NCBI GenBank assembly: GCA_002327255.1 | Contig: DCUM01000055.1 | Coordinates: 1 to 13,812 of the forward strand | DNA length: 13,812 bases | Direction of reading: 5' to 3' | DNA from: a bacterium UBA2214 | GTDB taxonomy: Bacteria; Zhuqueibacterota; Zhuqueibacteria; Residuimicrobiales; Residuimicrobiaceae | In this document: piece by piece, positions 7,178 through 13,812 of the stretch | Numbering within the stretch: position 1 is the first letter of the stretch | Layout: each line of letters opens with the position of its first letter | Made by a program: the position numbers and the translations under genes | The notes under the pieces: model-generated | What the model was told of the DNA's origin: nothing | The model's input: only the letters and a program-made list of their open reading frames with translations | The model's database searches: none

Positions 7178-10100
7178 ATGACAAAAAAAACACAGGGGAA
7201 TTATTCCCCGGAAAGCGTGCGATCGATGCACGCTTTCCTCCCGATACTGCCTTTCGTCATCCTGTCCCTGTTGTTCGAAATGGCACCGGCAAAGAATCCG
7301 GTCGCGTCCGGCATCTCTGCTCAGATTGCAGAAAGCAGTGTACCGTGGTCCGTCCATTCTGAACGGACTGATCCGTGGTATCGGAACGCCGCAGCGGAGC
7401 AGCAAAATTTTTACGACTATCTGATCATCGTCAAAGACGACAAGATGAGCAATGCCGTTCAATCCTTGAAAGCGTGGAAAGAAAAGATCGGTTACAGCGT
7501 CAAAGTGGCGAAATTCGATTCGATCTATCATGCAGTCAGCGGGCGAGACAATGCGGAGCGCATCTGGAATTTTCTCTCTGGCAATTACGAAGCCTGGCGC
7601 ACCAACTATGTTCTGCTCGTAGGCGATATCGACGAGCTGCCTGTCCGCCTGCTTTATCCTGCGGATAAAGAAAATCCCTACGCCTCCGATTTCTATTATG
7701 CCATTCTGCAGACCAACTGGGATGTCGATAACGATAACCGTTGGGGCGAATTTAAGGATGACAGCTTTTGGCCGGCCGCCGATCTGCTGGTCGGCCGCAT
7801 TCCGGATAACGACGCCGCGGAAGTCAAAAAAATATGCGACAACATGGTCGCCTTTGAAAAAGACATCGGCGCCTGGAAAAAAAAGGCCATCCTGGCCATG
7901 GGCATCATGGGTTATGCGAAACTCGGCAGCAAGACCGATGGCGCGGTGACCGGGGAGTATATGCAGAACCACATATTCGATCAGCACGGTTGGACGTGCA
8001 CGACGCTGTATGAAAAAGGCGGCATCGATCCATCGTCCTGCACGCCCGATAGATCCCTGTCAGAAGCAAATTTCCTTCTGGAAGTGGGTCCTCAGAACCA
8101 CAGCATCATCAATCTCTTTGCTCATGGCAATCCCGATGGCATGGCGAGTTTAACCTGGACCAGCGATATCGACCAGGATAAAACCATAGACGTTTTGCTC
8201 GGAGAACAGGCCAATAATGAATTTTCCTCAGCGGAGAATATTGTTTCAGATTTTGTATCCGCCTTTGTTTTTCTCTGCGGTTGCTCGACGGCGCCTCCCC
8301 TGGGCGATGATCCACTTTTTGCCGATTCCCCCCTGCGATCCCTGTATCTCATCGACATTCCGAGAAATCACAACGCCAAAAGATACCTGCGCCACGGCGC
8401 CGTCGGCGTGATCGGCGCTTCGGCAGGAGGGGACTATGGACCTTACTGGACCAATCCTTCCGACAGCGGCACACAGTCCCTCAGTTATTATTTCTATGAC
8501 AACCTCATCAACAAATCCAATAACGCCGGCGACGCTTTTTATGCCGCCATGCTCAAGTACGCCAGGGATATCAATTTGCGGCGGGGCATCATGGATCTCA
8601 ATTTTTACGGTGATCCCTCCCTGTGCATCTCCGGTTATGAAGACCGGCCCGGCGGCACCGATATCGTCATCCATGACGGCTTGTATTACGATTATGCCGC
8701 TGATAATGCCGATAACGGCGACATGTATGTCGCCGTGCTGACCACGATTCCCAATGCGCAGTCCGGCATCAAAACCGGAGAAATCAAAGTCTATCAATCG
8801 ACCGATCATGGACAGAGCTGGAAGCTGTGGAATACCATTTCGACCCGCCAGGGGATTTATTCACTCGATCTCATCGTCACAAAGTGGGGTTCGGGGGAAA
8901 TGGTCGATAAGCGGGTGCTGGTCTTTTCTTCCCTGTTCGATGGCACGGTGCAAGTCCATCGGATCGAAATATCATCGGGGACGGCCAGCACGACGGTTAT
9001 TGCCAGTGAGGGGACGAATAATTGGGTGTGGGGCATAAAAGCCGCTCGCGACCCTCATGCCGATTTTTCCAACCTTTACCTGACCTATTGCGCGCAAAAT
9101 CAAGTGGTCTCTTCCGGCGTATTCACCACCAAAGTATGCCGCTCCCTCAACAACGGCAACAGCTGGCAGGATTGGGCCTCGTTTGCCGATTACCTCAATC
9201 CCTGTATCGAAGCCGGCGTGAGCAAGAATATCTATCTGGCGGCGACGAAAAACAATCAGAGCGAAGATGTTTGTGTAAAAAGAAGCAGCGATGCCGGTGT
9301 GACCTGGGGCGATTGGACCAATCTGTCGACGGGTGACGGAGCGCAATCACACGATGCTTGTCCCGTGGCGATTGCCGCCTCGACCGATGAAGCCATCCCG
9401 ACTGTCTGGGTTGTTTATAATTATGAAAAATCCTCCGGCCAGTACAATGACGATATCCGCTACGCCTATAGCAAGGATGCGGGCAGCAGCTGGACGCTCG
9501 ACCAGACGCTGGCCGGCAATGCCGGAAATGAATTCCGTTTCTCGGCGAAATCCTATCGCACCGATCCGAATCGCTGGATCAATATTGCCTATGTGGCCGG
9601 ATCCACCAATCCGCAGATAACATGGCAGTGGACGAGCGGATCGGCGGCCTATCATTGGTCGACGCCGAGAATTGTCAATGATTTTTCGGCACATGGCCGG
9701 ACTCCGCGTCTGGTCTATTCGCCAGGCGTCAACCAGAGCGGCAGCGGCGTGGTTTACGGCGGGTCGTCCTCCGCCAAAGTCTATTTCAGCGCCCCGTGGC
9801 TGAGTTCATCCCGGTTTTTCAGCGATATGAATCCCGGCGGCCAGGTCTCGCTTCACCCGGTCGGGCAGAAGGGACAGGTGGAGATCGATGTAAATATTCC
9901 TGAAAGGGACCGGGTTCTGATTCTGATTCACGATGCGCTGGGAAAACTCGTCGCGACTCTGGCGAATGAAACGATGGATGCGGGCGGGCACAAATTGCAC
10001 TGGCAGGGTCTGCGCAGCAATGGAGATCCCGTTGCCAACGGCAGCTACTTGTGCACCGTGCAAACATCGAAATCTTTTAGCAGCAAACCGTTCACCTGGC

Positions 10101-11434
10101 AGCAGCAGAAGACCATGCAAAAATCCGCAGTGCCAAGTGGTGGCGCCTGGATCGAAACGGGCGATTTGGAGCGAGCCTTTCTGGTCTCCCGAATCATTCA
10201 ATCGACAGACCAAAAGCTCTATGCCAGTGCCATCACCAGCGTCGACATGAATCGAAACGAGGGCATGGTTTTTCGCTCCTTGAACAAAGGAACAAGCTGG
10301 GAAAAAACCGGCAAGCTCGAAGCGTGCTGGGCGTTGAGCACGATTCTGCAAACTTCCAGGGGGGCGCTCCTGGCCGGCGGTCTCATGCGGCCGGACAGCC
10401 AAACCGTGAATGGCGTCATCTATCGTTCAGAAAATGGCGGCGACTCATGGGCACCGGTGCTCCTGTTTCCCAATGGAAATGTCTATGAAATCATCCAGGC
10501 AGGCGCCGGAGTCTTGTACGCCGCAACAGGCTGGAATGGTTTTATCTTCAAATCCGAAAACGACGGCAAAGAGTGGAGACCCGTCATCGAATTCGGCCCC
10601 GGCGTTCACATCTATACGATGCTCAGGACGGCGCACGAGATGCTGTTTGCCGCCGGCGAAAAACCCGATGCCACCGGCTTTATGATGAAATCGCCGGACG
10701 AGCTGCACTGGATGCCCCTGGAAGCGGTGAATGAGGCATCGGCAATTTATGATATGGTACAGGTTTCGGACAAACTGGTTGCCGCGGGCAGGGGCAGAGA
10801 GCGGGCATGGGTTAAGCAATCCGATGCGGAAGGCGTGGTCTGGTCCACGACGGGCGATCTCACGCGGATGAATATCAAGGCTGTTCACTGCCTCATCCCA
10901 ACTTTGCGTGATGAAATTTTTGCCGGGACAGAAGTTTTCTCCGGACCATCCAAAACAAATGTCCTGATCTTGCCAGCGCCAGATCAAAATTGGCAGATTT
11001 TTGCCGGAGATATCGATCTGGCCAATGCAGTCCATTCGATTTTATTGACGCCGGAAAATATCTATGCCGCGACAGGCGAGATCTATGGCAATATTTATCG
11101 CTGCTCGCCAACCGTAGGATTTGCCGTCGATGAGAATAGGGACACCTCGCTGCCGGCACGAATGGAGTTGGCGCAGAATTTCCCCAATCCTTTCAATGCG
11201 GCGACAACCATCGGCTACTCGTTATCCAGGCGTGAAAAGGTCCGATTGGTGATCTATACGCTTCCGGGTCAGCAGGTTGCCGTACTGATCGATGAGGATC
11301 GTCCCGCAGGCCATTATCAGATCACCTGGCGGGGCTGTGATGCGGCGGGGAGGATTCTGCCTTCCGGCGTCTACCTCTGCCGTATGGAGGCGGGCGAATA
11401 CACGGCGGTGAAAAAAATGCTTTTCCTGAAGTAG
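7178..11434 (+). CDS. Secreted C25 (gingipain-like) cysteine peptidase with two Asp-box repeat blocks and two FlgD-like domains
   Basis: A 1418-aa exported peptidase. Residues ~18-36 form the hydrophobic core of a long-headed signal peptide. The C25 domain spans ~79-485: YDYLIIVKDDKM, VLLVGDIDELPVR, AADLLVGRIPDND, then the catalytic His316 in NLFAHGNPDG, the Cys in FLCGCSTAPP (Cys367 or, by alignment to the usual CS-T/S-G motif, Cys369), GAVGVIGASAGG, and the closing LNFYGDPSL. Sialidase-type Asp boxes follow at ~541, 656, 703 and 765 (STDHGQSW, SLNNGNSW, SSDAGVTW, SKDAGSSW), suggesting a beta-propeller. An internal FlgD-like domain lies at ~889-975, a second repeat block has Asp boxes at ~1034, 1084 and 1126, and a C-terminal sorting domain with FPNPFN spans ~1322-1418. 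GGAGGG at 7163-7168 supports ATG 7178. Cleavage specificity cannot be read from the sequence. All key residues appear intact. Confidence 0.9.
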   Translation: MTKKTQGNYSPESVRSMHAFLPILPFVILSLLFEMAPAKNPVASGISAQIAESSVPWSVHSERTDPWYRNAAAEQQNFYDYLIIVKDDKMSNAVQSLKAWKEKIGYSVKVAKFDSIYHAVSGRDNAERIWNFLSGNYEAWRTNYVLLVGDIDELPVRLLYPADKENPYASDFYYAILQTNWDVDNDNRWGEFKDDSFWPAADLLVGRIPDNDAAEVKKICDNMVAFEKDIGAWKKKAILAMGIMGYAKLGSKTDGAVTGEYMQNHIFDQHGWTCTTLYEKGGIDPSSCTPDRSLSEANFLLEVGPQNHSIINLFAHGNPDGMASLTWTSDIDQDKTIDVLLGEQANNEFSSAENIVSDFVSAFVFLCGCSTAPPLGDDPLFADSPLRSLYLIDIPRNHNAKRYLRHGAVGVIGASAGGDYGPYWTNPSDSGTQSLSYYFYDNLINKSNNAGDAFYAAMLKYARDINLRRGIMDLNFYGDPSLCISGYEDRPGGTDIVIHDGLYYDYAADNADNGDMYVAVLTTIPNAQSGIKTGEIKVYQSTDHGQSWKLWNTISTRQGIYSLDLIVTKWGSGEMVDKRVLVFSSLFDGTVQVHRIEISSGTASTTVIASEGTNNWVWGIKAARDPHADFSNLYLTYCAQNQVVSSGVFTTKVCRSLNNGNSWQDWASFADYLNPCIEAGVSKNIYLAATKNNQSEDVCVKRSSDAGVTWGDWTNLSTGDGAQSHDACPVAIAASTDEAIPTVWVVYNYEKSSGQYNDDIRYAYSKDAGSSWTLDQTLAGNAGNEFRFSAKSYRTDPNRWINIAYVAGSTNPQITWQWTSGSAAYHWSTPRIVNDFSAHGRTPRLVYSPGVNQSGSGVVYGGSSSAKVYFSAPWLSSSRFFSDMNPGGQVSLHPVGQKGQVEIDVNIPERDRVLILIHDALGKLVATLANETMDAGGHKLHWQGLRSNGDPVANGSYLCTVQTSKSFSSKPFTWQQQKTMQKSAVPSGGAWIETGDLERAFLVSRIIQSTDQKLYASAITSVDMNRNEGMVFRSLNKGTSWEKTGKLEACWALSTILQTSRGALLAGGLMRPDSQTVNGVIYRSENGGDSWAPVLLFPNGNVYEIIQAGAGVLYAATGWNGFIFKSENDGKEWRPVIEFGPGVHIYTMLRTAHEMLFAAGEKPDATGFMMKSPDELHWMPLEAVNEASAIYDMVQVSDKLVAAGRGRERAWVKQSDAEGVVWSTTGDLTRMNIKAVHCLIPTLRDEIFAGTEVFSGPSKTNVLILPAPDQNWQIFAGDIDLANAVHSILLTPENIYAATGEIYGNIYRCSPTVGFAVDENRDTSLPARMELAQNFPNPFNAATTIGYSLSRREKVRLVIYTLPGQQVAVLIDEDRPAGHYQITWRGCDAAGRILPSGVYLCRMEAGEYTAVKKMLFLK

Positions 11435-11574
11435 CATGTGGGGTGGTTGGCGACCGCCATTGCATTGAAGTTTTTATGAATTCCTGAAGCACTTCATCTC
11501 CGGTAAAGTCGTGGCGCTGAGCGGTAGCTTCGCAGGGGGTGTGTCTGCTCACGTGCCTGGTTCCGCCCGGGCGT

Positions 11575-11596
11575 AGTGAGGGTGCAGTGAGGGCGC
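11575..11596 (+). repeat. Two tandem 11-base repeats
   Basis: AGTGAGGGTGC (11575-11585) is followed directly by AGTGAGGGCGC (11586-11596), one mismatch. The core AGTGAG recurs on the same strand at 11636 and 11707. Meaning unknown; it could be protein-binding sites or chance. Confidence 0.35.
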
Positions 11597-11791
11597 GGTC
11601 ACTCGATGTCCAACGCTGCAATTCCGCCTGAATGCAGTGAGTATGCTGCTTGACCAGGAAGCCAGAGAAGGGAAATTTGATTTTTTTAAGGCAAAGAGTG
11701 CATGGCAGTGAGTGTCCGTATATTGTTGACCTATCTATCGCATTATGAAAAAGCAACTATACTCTTGCGCTACGTTGGATTTTTATCTATA

Positions 11792-11818
11792 TTGCTGTAT
11801 TGACAGAAACCGTATAAT
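11792..11818 (+). promoter_or_regulatory. Weak candidate promoter for the baeRF-HPF pair
   Basis: A perfect TATAAT at 11813-11818 lies in AT-rich DNA just before the structured stretch, with TTGCTG (11792-11797) 15 bases upstream as the best -35 candidate. A consensus-looking TTGACA (11800-11805) is only 7 bases from the TATAAT, too near to pair with it. Transcription from here would give a leader of over 200 nt containing both hairpins. Confidence 0.25.
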
Positions 11819-11821
11819 CAT

Positions 11822-11906
11822 TTGATGGCGTGGACGCTTCGCGCTGCGCCATCGGGCCGGCGGATTTTCATTCGCTTTCTGTCCGGCGCTGCGCGCCGTC
11901 CATCAA
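11822..11906. repeat. Imperfect inverted repeat A upstream of baeRF gene
   Basis: The left arm (11822-11850) starts TTGATGG and contains ACG, CGCGC and GCGCC; the reverse complement of the right arm (11885-11906) reads TTGATGG-ACG-G-CGCGC-A-GCGCC. The arms pair except for an extra CGTGG and a few unpaired bases. A smaller hairpin, GATGGCG (11824-11830) with CGCCATC (11847-11853), competes with it, so alternative folds are possible. Confidence 0.6.
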
Positions 11907-11968
11907 GCGGCTGCAGCTGACAGGCTGGAGCACGAGCACGCTCGCGCTCCAGCCCGGAGCTGATCCGC
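11907..11968. repeat. Long imperfect hairpin B upstream of baeRF gene
   Basis: Four stacked helices nest around a CACG tetraloop (11937-11940): GCGG/CCGC (11907-11910 with 11965-11968), CAGCT/AGCTG (11914-11918 with 11958-11962), GGCTGGAGC/GCTCCAGCC (11923-11931 with 11946-11954), and CGAG/CTCG (11933-11936 with 11941-11944). Small internal loops separate them. This is far more pairing than expected by chance. It abuts inverted repeat A and ends 89 bases before the GTG start of the baeRF gene. Confidence 0.7.
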
Positions 11969-12046
11969 CAGCCCGTTTCGCCCTCACTGCGATTCGGCAG
12001 CAATGCTGTCGAGCACGCAATCAGATGACGCATTCTACGCAACAGC

Positions 12047-12052
12047 GAGGAG
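12047..12052 (+). promoter_or_regulatory. Ribosome binding site fixing the baeRF gene start at GTG 12058
   Basis: GAGGAG lies 5 nt upstream of GTG 12058. The frame is open upstream to 11830, but that part is the inverted-repeat stretch and has no ribosome site, whereas the protein from GTG 12058 (NTLDKDYAAGLL) begins where the family does. Confidence 0.75.
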
Positions 12053-12057
12053 ACAAA

Positions 12058-13212
12058 GTGAACACGCTCGATAAAGACTACGCAGCGGGGCTCCTGGACA
12101 GTGGTCATCCCCCTTGCCTTTCGCTCTACCAGCCGACTCATCGGTGCCATCCGGACAATCAGCAAGATCCGATCCGGTTCGCGAACCTTGTGAAGGCGTT
12201 GGAGGAGTCGCTCCTGCAACAATATCAGAAAGACGAAATCCGGCCGTTGCTGGAACCGTTCCTGGCATTGGCGGACGACCGCGACTTCTGGAACCACACC
12301 CTTGACGGGTTGGCCGTACTGAGCGCGAAAGGCCTTTTTCGAGTCTACAGCCTCCAACGGCCGGTCGCCGAATTGGCGGTTGTGGCGGATAGCTTCCACA
12401 CCAAACCCCTGATACGCATTCTTCAGTCAGCCGACCGTTATCACGTTCTCGGCTTGAACCGGCAGGCGATCAAGCTTTTCGAGGGCAATCGTGATACTTT
12501 GGACGAGATCGAACCGGCCCCCGGTATCCCGCGGACGCTAACCCAGGCGCTGGGAGAAGAATTGACCGAGCCACACCAGACCGTCGCCTCCTATGGCGGC
12601 GTAGGTGGCGGGCAGGCGCCCATGCACCACGGCCACGGCGGGAAAGAGTCTGAGATAGACATCGATGCGGAACGTTTTTTCCGCGCCGTTGACCGTACGA
12701 TCCTGGAGCACCACTCTCAGCCATCGGGCCTGCCGCTGATCCTCGCGGCACTGCCGGAGCATCACTATCTGTTTCACGACATCAGCCGCAATCCGTTCTT
12801 GCTACCGGAAAGCATCGATATCCACCCGGATGCCCTCTCGTCGATCGATGAACTCCGCAAACGCGTCTGGCAGCTTCTCGAGCCTCGCTATCTGGCGCGC
12901 CTGGCCGTACTGGTCGAGGCGTTCGGCAACGCCAGGTCCAAGGGGCTTGGTGACGACGAACTCGCCCAGGTCGCCAAGGCGGTCGTTGGCGGGCGGGTCG
13001 CCACACTGCTGATCGAAGCCCGCCGCGAAGTTCCTGGCCGAATCAATGCCGCGACCGGCGACATCGAATTTGACGACCTGGCACACCCGGAGGTTGATGA
13101 TGTGCTCGACGACCTGGGGGCGTTGGCCCTGAAGATGGGCGGACAAGTTGTCGTCGTGCCCACCGAACGGATGCCGACGCAGACGGGATTAGCTGCGATC
13201 TACCGTTATTGA
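12058..13212 (+). CDS. Bacterial archaeo-eukaryotic-type release factor family protein (baeRF family 3)
   Basis: A 384-aa soluble protein of the bacterial family related to archaeal/eukaryotic release factor aRF1/eRF1. The family is thought to act at the ribosome, perhaps freeing peptides from stalled complexes; its biochemical role is not well established. Landmarks: PPCLSLYQPTHR followed by PDNQQDPIRFANLVK near the N-terminus; FRVYSLQRPVAELAVVADSF; KPLIRILQSADRYHVLGLNR; EGNRDTLDEIE; a Gly/His-rich loop with APMHHGHGGKESEIDIDAERFF; DRTILEHHSQPSGLPLILAA; NPFLLPESIDIHPDAL; and a C-terminal half ending VVVPTERMPTQTGLAAIYRY. Length and motifs look complete. It starts at GTG 12058 with GAGGAG upstream and ends in TGA. 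A broken HPF/RaiA-like gene follows 50 bases on, so the two form a ribosome-related pair. Base composition is richer in G+C than the flanks, hinting at transfer. Confidence 0.85.
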   Translation: MNTLDKDYAAGLLDSGHPPCLSLYQPTHRCHPDNQQDPIRFANLVKALEESLLQQYQKDEIRPLLEPFLALADDRDFWNHTLDGLAVLSAKGLFRVYSLQRPVAELAVVADSFHTKPLIRILQSADRYHVLGLNRQAIKLFEGNRDTLDEIEPAPGIPRTLTQALGEELTEPHQTVASYGGVGGGQAPMHHGHGGKESEIDIDAERFFRAVDRTILEHHSQPSGLPLILAALPEHHYLFHDISRNPFLLPESIDIHPDALSSIDELRKRVWQLLEPRYLARLAVLVEAFGNARSKGLGDDELAQVAKAVVGGRVATLLIEARREVPGRINAATGDIEFDDLAHPEVDDVLDDLGALALKMGGQVVVVPTERMPTQTGLAAIYRY

Positions 13213-13262
13213 GGCTGGCGTTACGATGACCAAGAAGGAATGGGGCAGGAGGACATGCAGAA

Positions 13263-13583
13263 GTGTCTCCGGTGTATTCTCGCCGAGCGCCCCGCTGCCC
13301 AATGATGGCTATGGGAATGGATACAGAAGAAAACCAACAGATTCTCATACAACTCACCACGGACAGCAACATCAAAGGCGATGATGCATTGGCTCAACAG
13401 GCAGAAGCCGTCGTGAGGAACACCTTGGAGCGCTTCAGCGAGGAAATCACCCGGGTGTCAATCCACCTAAGCGATGAGAACAGCAATAAAATATTCGGCG
13501 CCGAGGAATAACGCTGCCTGCTGGAGGCCCGTCTCGATGGTCTTCAGCCGGTCTCGGTGAACCATCAGGCGGCAACCATGGAT
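13263..13583 (+). pseudogene. HPF/RaiA-like ribosome hibernation factor, broken by a nonsense codon and 3' truncated
   Basis: The readable part (QILIQLTTDSNIKGDDALAQ, then VRNTLERFSEEITRVSIHLSDENSNK) matches the small HPF/RaiA (S30EA) family that binds the 30S subunit decoding area and silences resting ribosomes. The frame hits TAA at 13509-13511, but the same frame continues after it with RCLLEARLDGLQPVSVNHQA and ATMD up to 13583, exactly the next conserved block; relatives have a Lys codon at the stop (EDKRCLLEARL-type). After 13583 the expected last ~30 residues are gone and unrelated AT-rich DNA follows. Start is uncertain: AGGAGG (13247-13252) lies 10 nt before GTG 13263, while family alignment favours one of the ATGs at 13302-13317. 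Two independent lesions make a functional full-length product unlikely. Confidence 0.75.
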
Positions 13584-13812
13584 TCCTATCAATTCCTTGT
13601 ATATTCCTTCATCATCGCGCGGCCCGGTTCCTGCTGGTTGCGAATACTATAATCATGCACTGGGAGTCTATCGGAATTGACGTTTTGCGAAATTATAATT
13701 TATTGATTAATATATACTTATAAATTTGGCCCTAAAAGTAGCGTTGCAATAATATCAAGTAGTTATAATATAAATCCGACAGGCTCCTAGCCTGTTCTAT
13801 TCATAAACCGCC
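13584..13812. other. AT-rich non-coding tail
   Basis: No gene is visible. G+C falls sharply (about a quarter by hand count over 13671-13780), in contrast with the G+C-rich baeRF-HPF segment ending at about 13583. The stretch includes a near-pure A/T block at about 13691-13726 and the palindrome at 13779-13795. Confidence 0.55.
13779..13795. repeat. REP-like palindrome ACAGGCT-CCT-AGCCTGT
   Basis: A perfect 7-bp stem with a 3-nt loop in AT-rich non-coding DNA. On the minus strand it is preceded by TAGA (ATAGAACAGGCT). Similar ACAGGCT...AGCCTGT palindromes are, to my recollection, dispersed in many environmental bacterial genomes. With only weak T content after it (TCTATTCAT), a terminator role is less likely. 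Confidence 0.5.

Larger units (their letters stand above)
11435..12057. other. Non-coding spacer before the baeRF gene
   Basis: No gene is supported between the C25 peptidase and the GTG at 12058. The frame that leads into the baeRF gene is open from 11830, but that stretch is low in recognisable protein character and is dominated by inverted repeats. From the left: a region with four AGTGAG motifs (11575-11712), an AT-rich zone (11741-11820, about one third G+C), then G+C-rich self-complementary DNA (11822-11968). Confidence 0.55.

Noticed and set aside
11800..11818. TTGACA followed by TATAAT as a consensus promoter
   Set aside because: Only 7 bases separate the two boxes; about 17 are needed. 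Only TATAAT with a weak TTGCTG is kept as a low-confidence candidate.
11822..11968. CRISPR array or integron array
   Set aside because: There are no regularly spaced direct repeats with spacers, no cas or integrase gene, and the attC consensus ends are not evident; only the fold is attC-like.
11830..12057. N-terminal extension of the baeRF protein from ATG 11830
   Set aside because: The stretch is made of inverted repeats, lacks a ribosome site, and the family start fits GTG 12058 with GAGGAG upstream.

Overview
The window reads as a chromosomal fragment of moderate G+C (roughly half) from a bacterium of the FCB side of the tree, most likely a Calditrichota/KSB1-type lineage. The main clue is three large secreted proteins that each end in the same ~95-residue FlgD-like/type A sorting domain containing a PNPFN motif, which is typical of that group. 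This is inference from protein style; no rRNA marker is present.

Layout. 1-1915: the 3' part of a proton-translocating NAD(P) transhydrogenase operon, pntAA (cut by the window edge), pntAB and pntB, tightly packed. 1916-2395: non-coding, with a possible small mobile-element relic. 2396-4567 (minus): a 723-aa secreted protein with a copper-amine-oxidase-type N-terminal domain, a large unrecognised middle and a C-terminal sorting domain. 4618-5124: a SnoaL/NTF2-like domain gene whose first half looks eroded, followed by a perfect 12-bp hairpin. 5707-6765: a secreted PKD-GEVED-sorting-domain protein interrupted by one in-frame TGA exactly where the family has Trp. 6766-7177: spacer with two REP-like palindromes. 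7178-11434: a 1418-aa secreted C25 (gingipain-like) peptidase with two blocks of sialidase-type Asp-box repeats, an internal FlgD-like domain and a C-terminal copy. 11435-12057: spacer ending in two tandem, strongly self-complementary stretches. 12058-13212: a bacterial release-factor-like protein (baeRF family 3). 13263-13583: an HPF/RaiA-like ribosome hibernation gene broken by a nonsense codon and 3' truncation. 13584-13812: AT-rich tail with another REP-like palindrome.

How the parts relate. The pnt genes couple the proton gradient to NADPH supply. The middle of the window holds cell-surface or secreted proteins that share an export signal domain, two of them so alike at the C-terminus that recent duplication or conversion is likely. 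The right-hand segment (about 11822-13583) is G+C-rich, bounded by AT-rich DNA, and carries two genes that both act on the ribosome; it looks acquired and partly decayed. The points most worth a second look are the TGA-for-Trp interruption, the double hairpin before the baeRF gene, the broken baeRF-HPF pair, and the unknown middle of the 723-aa secreted protein.
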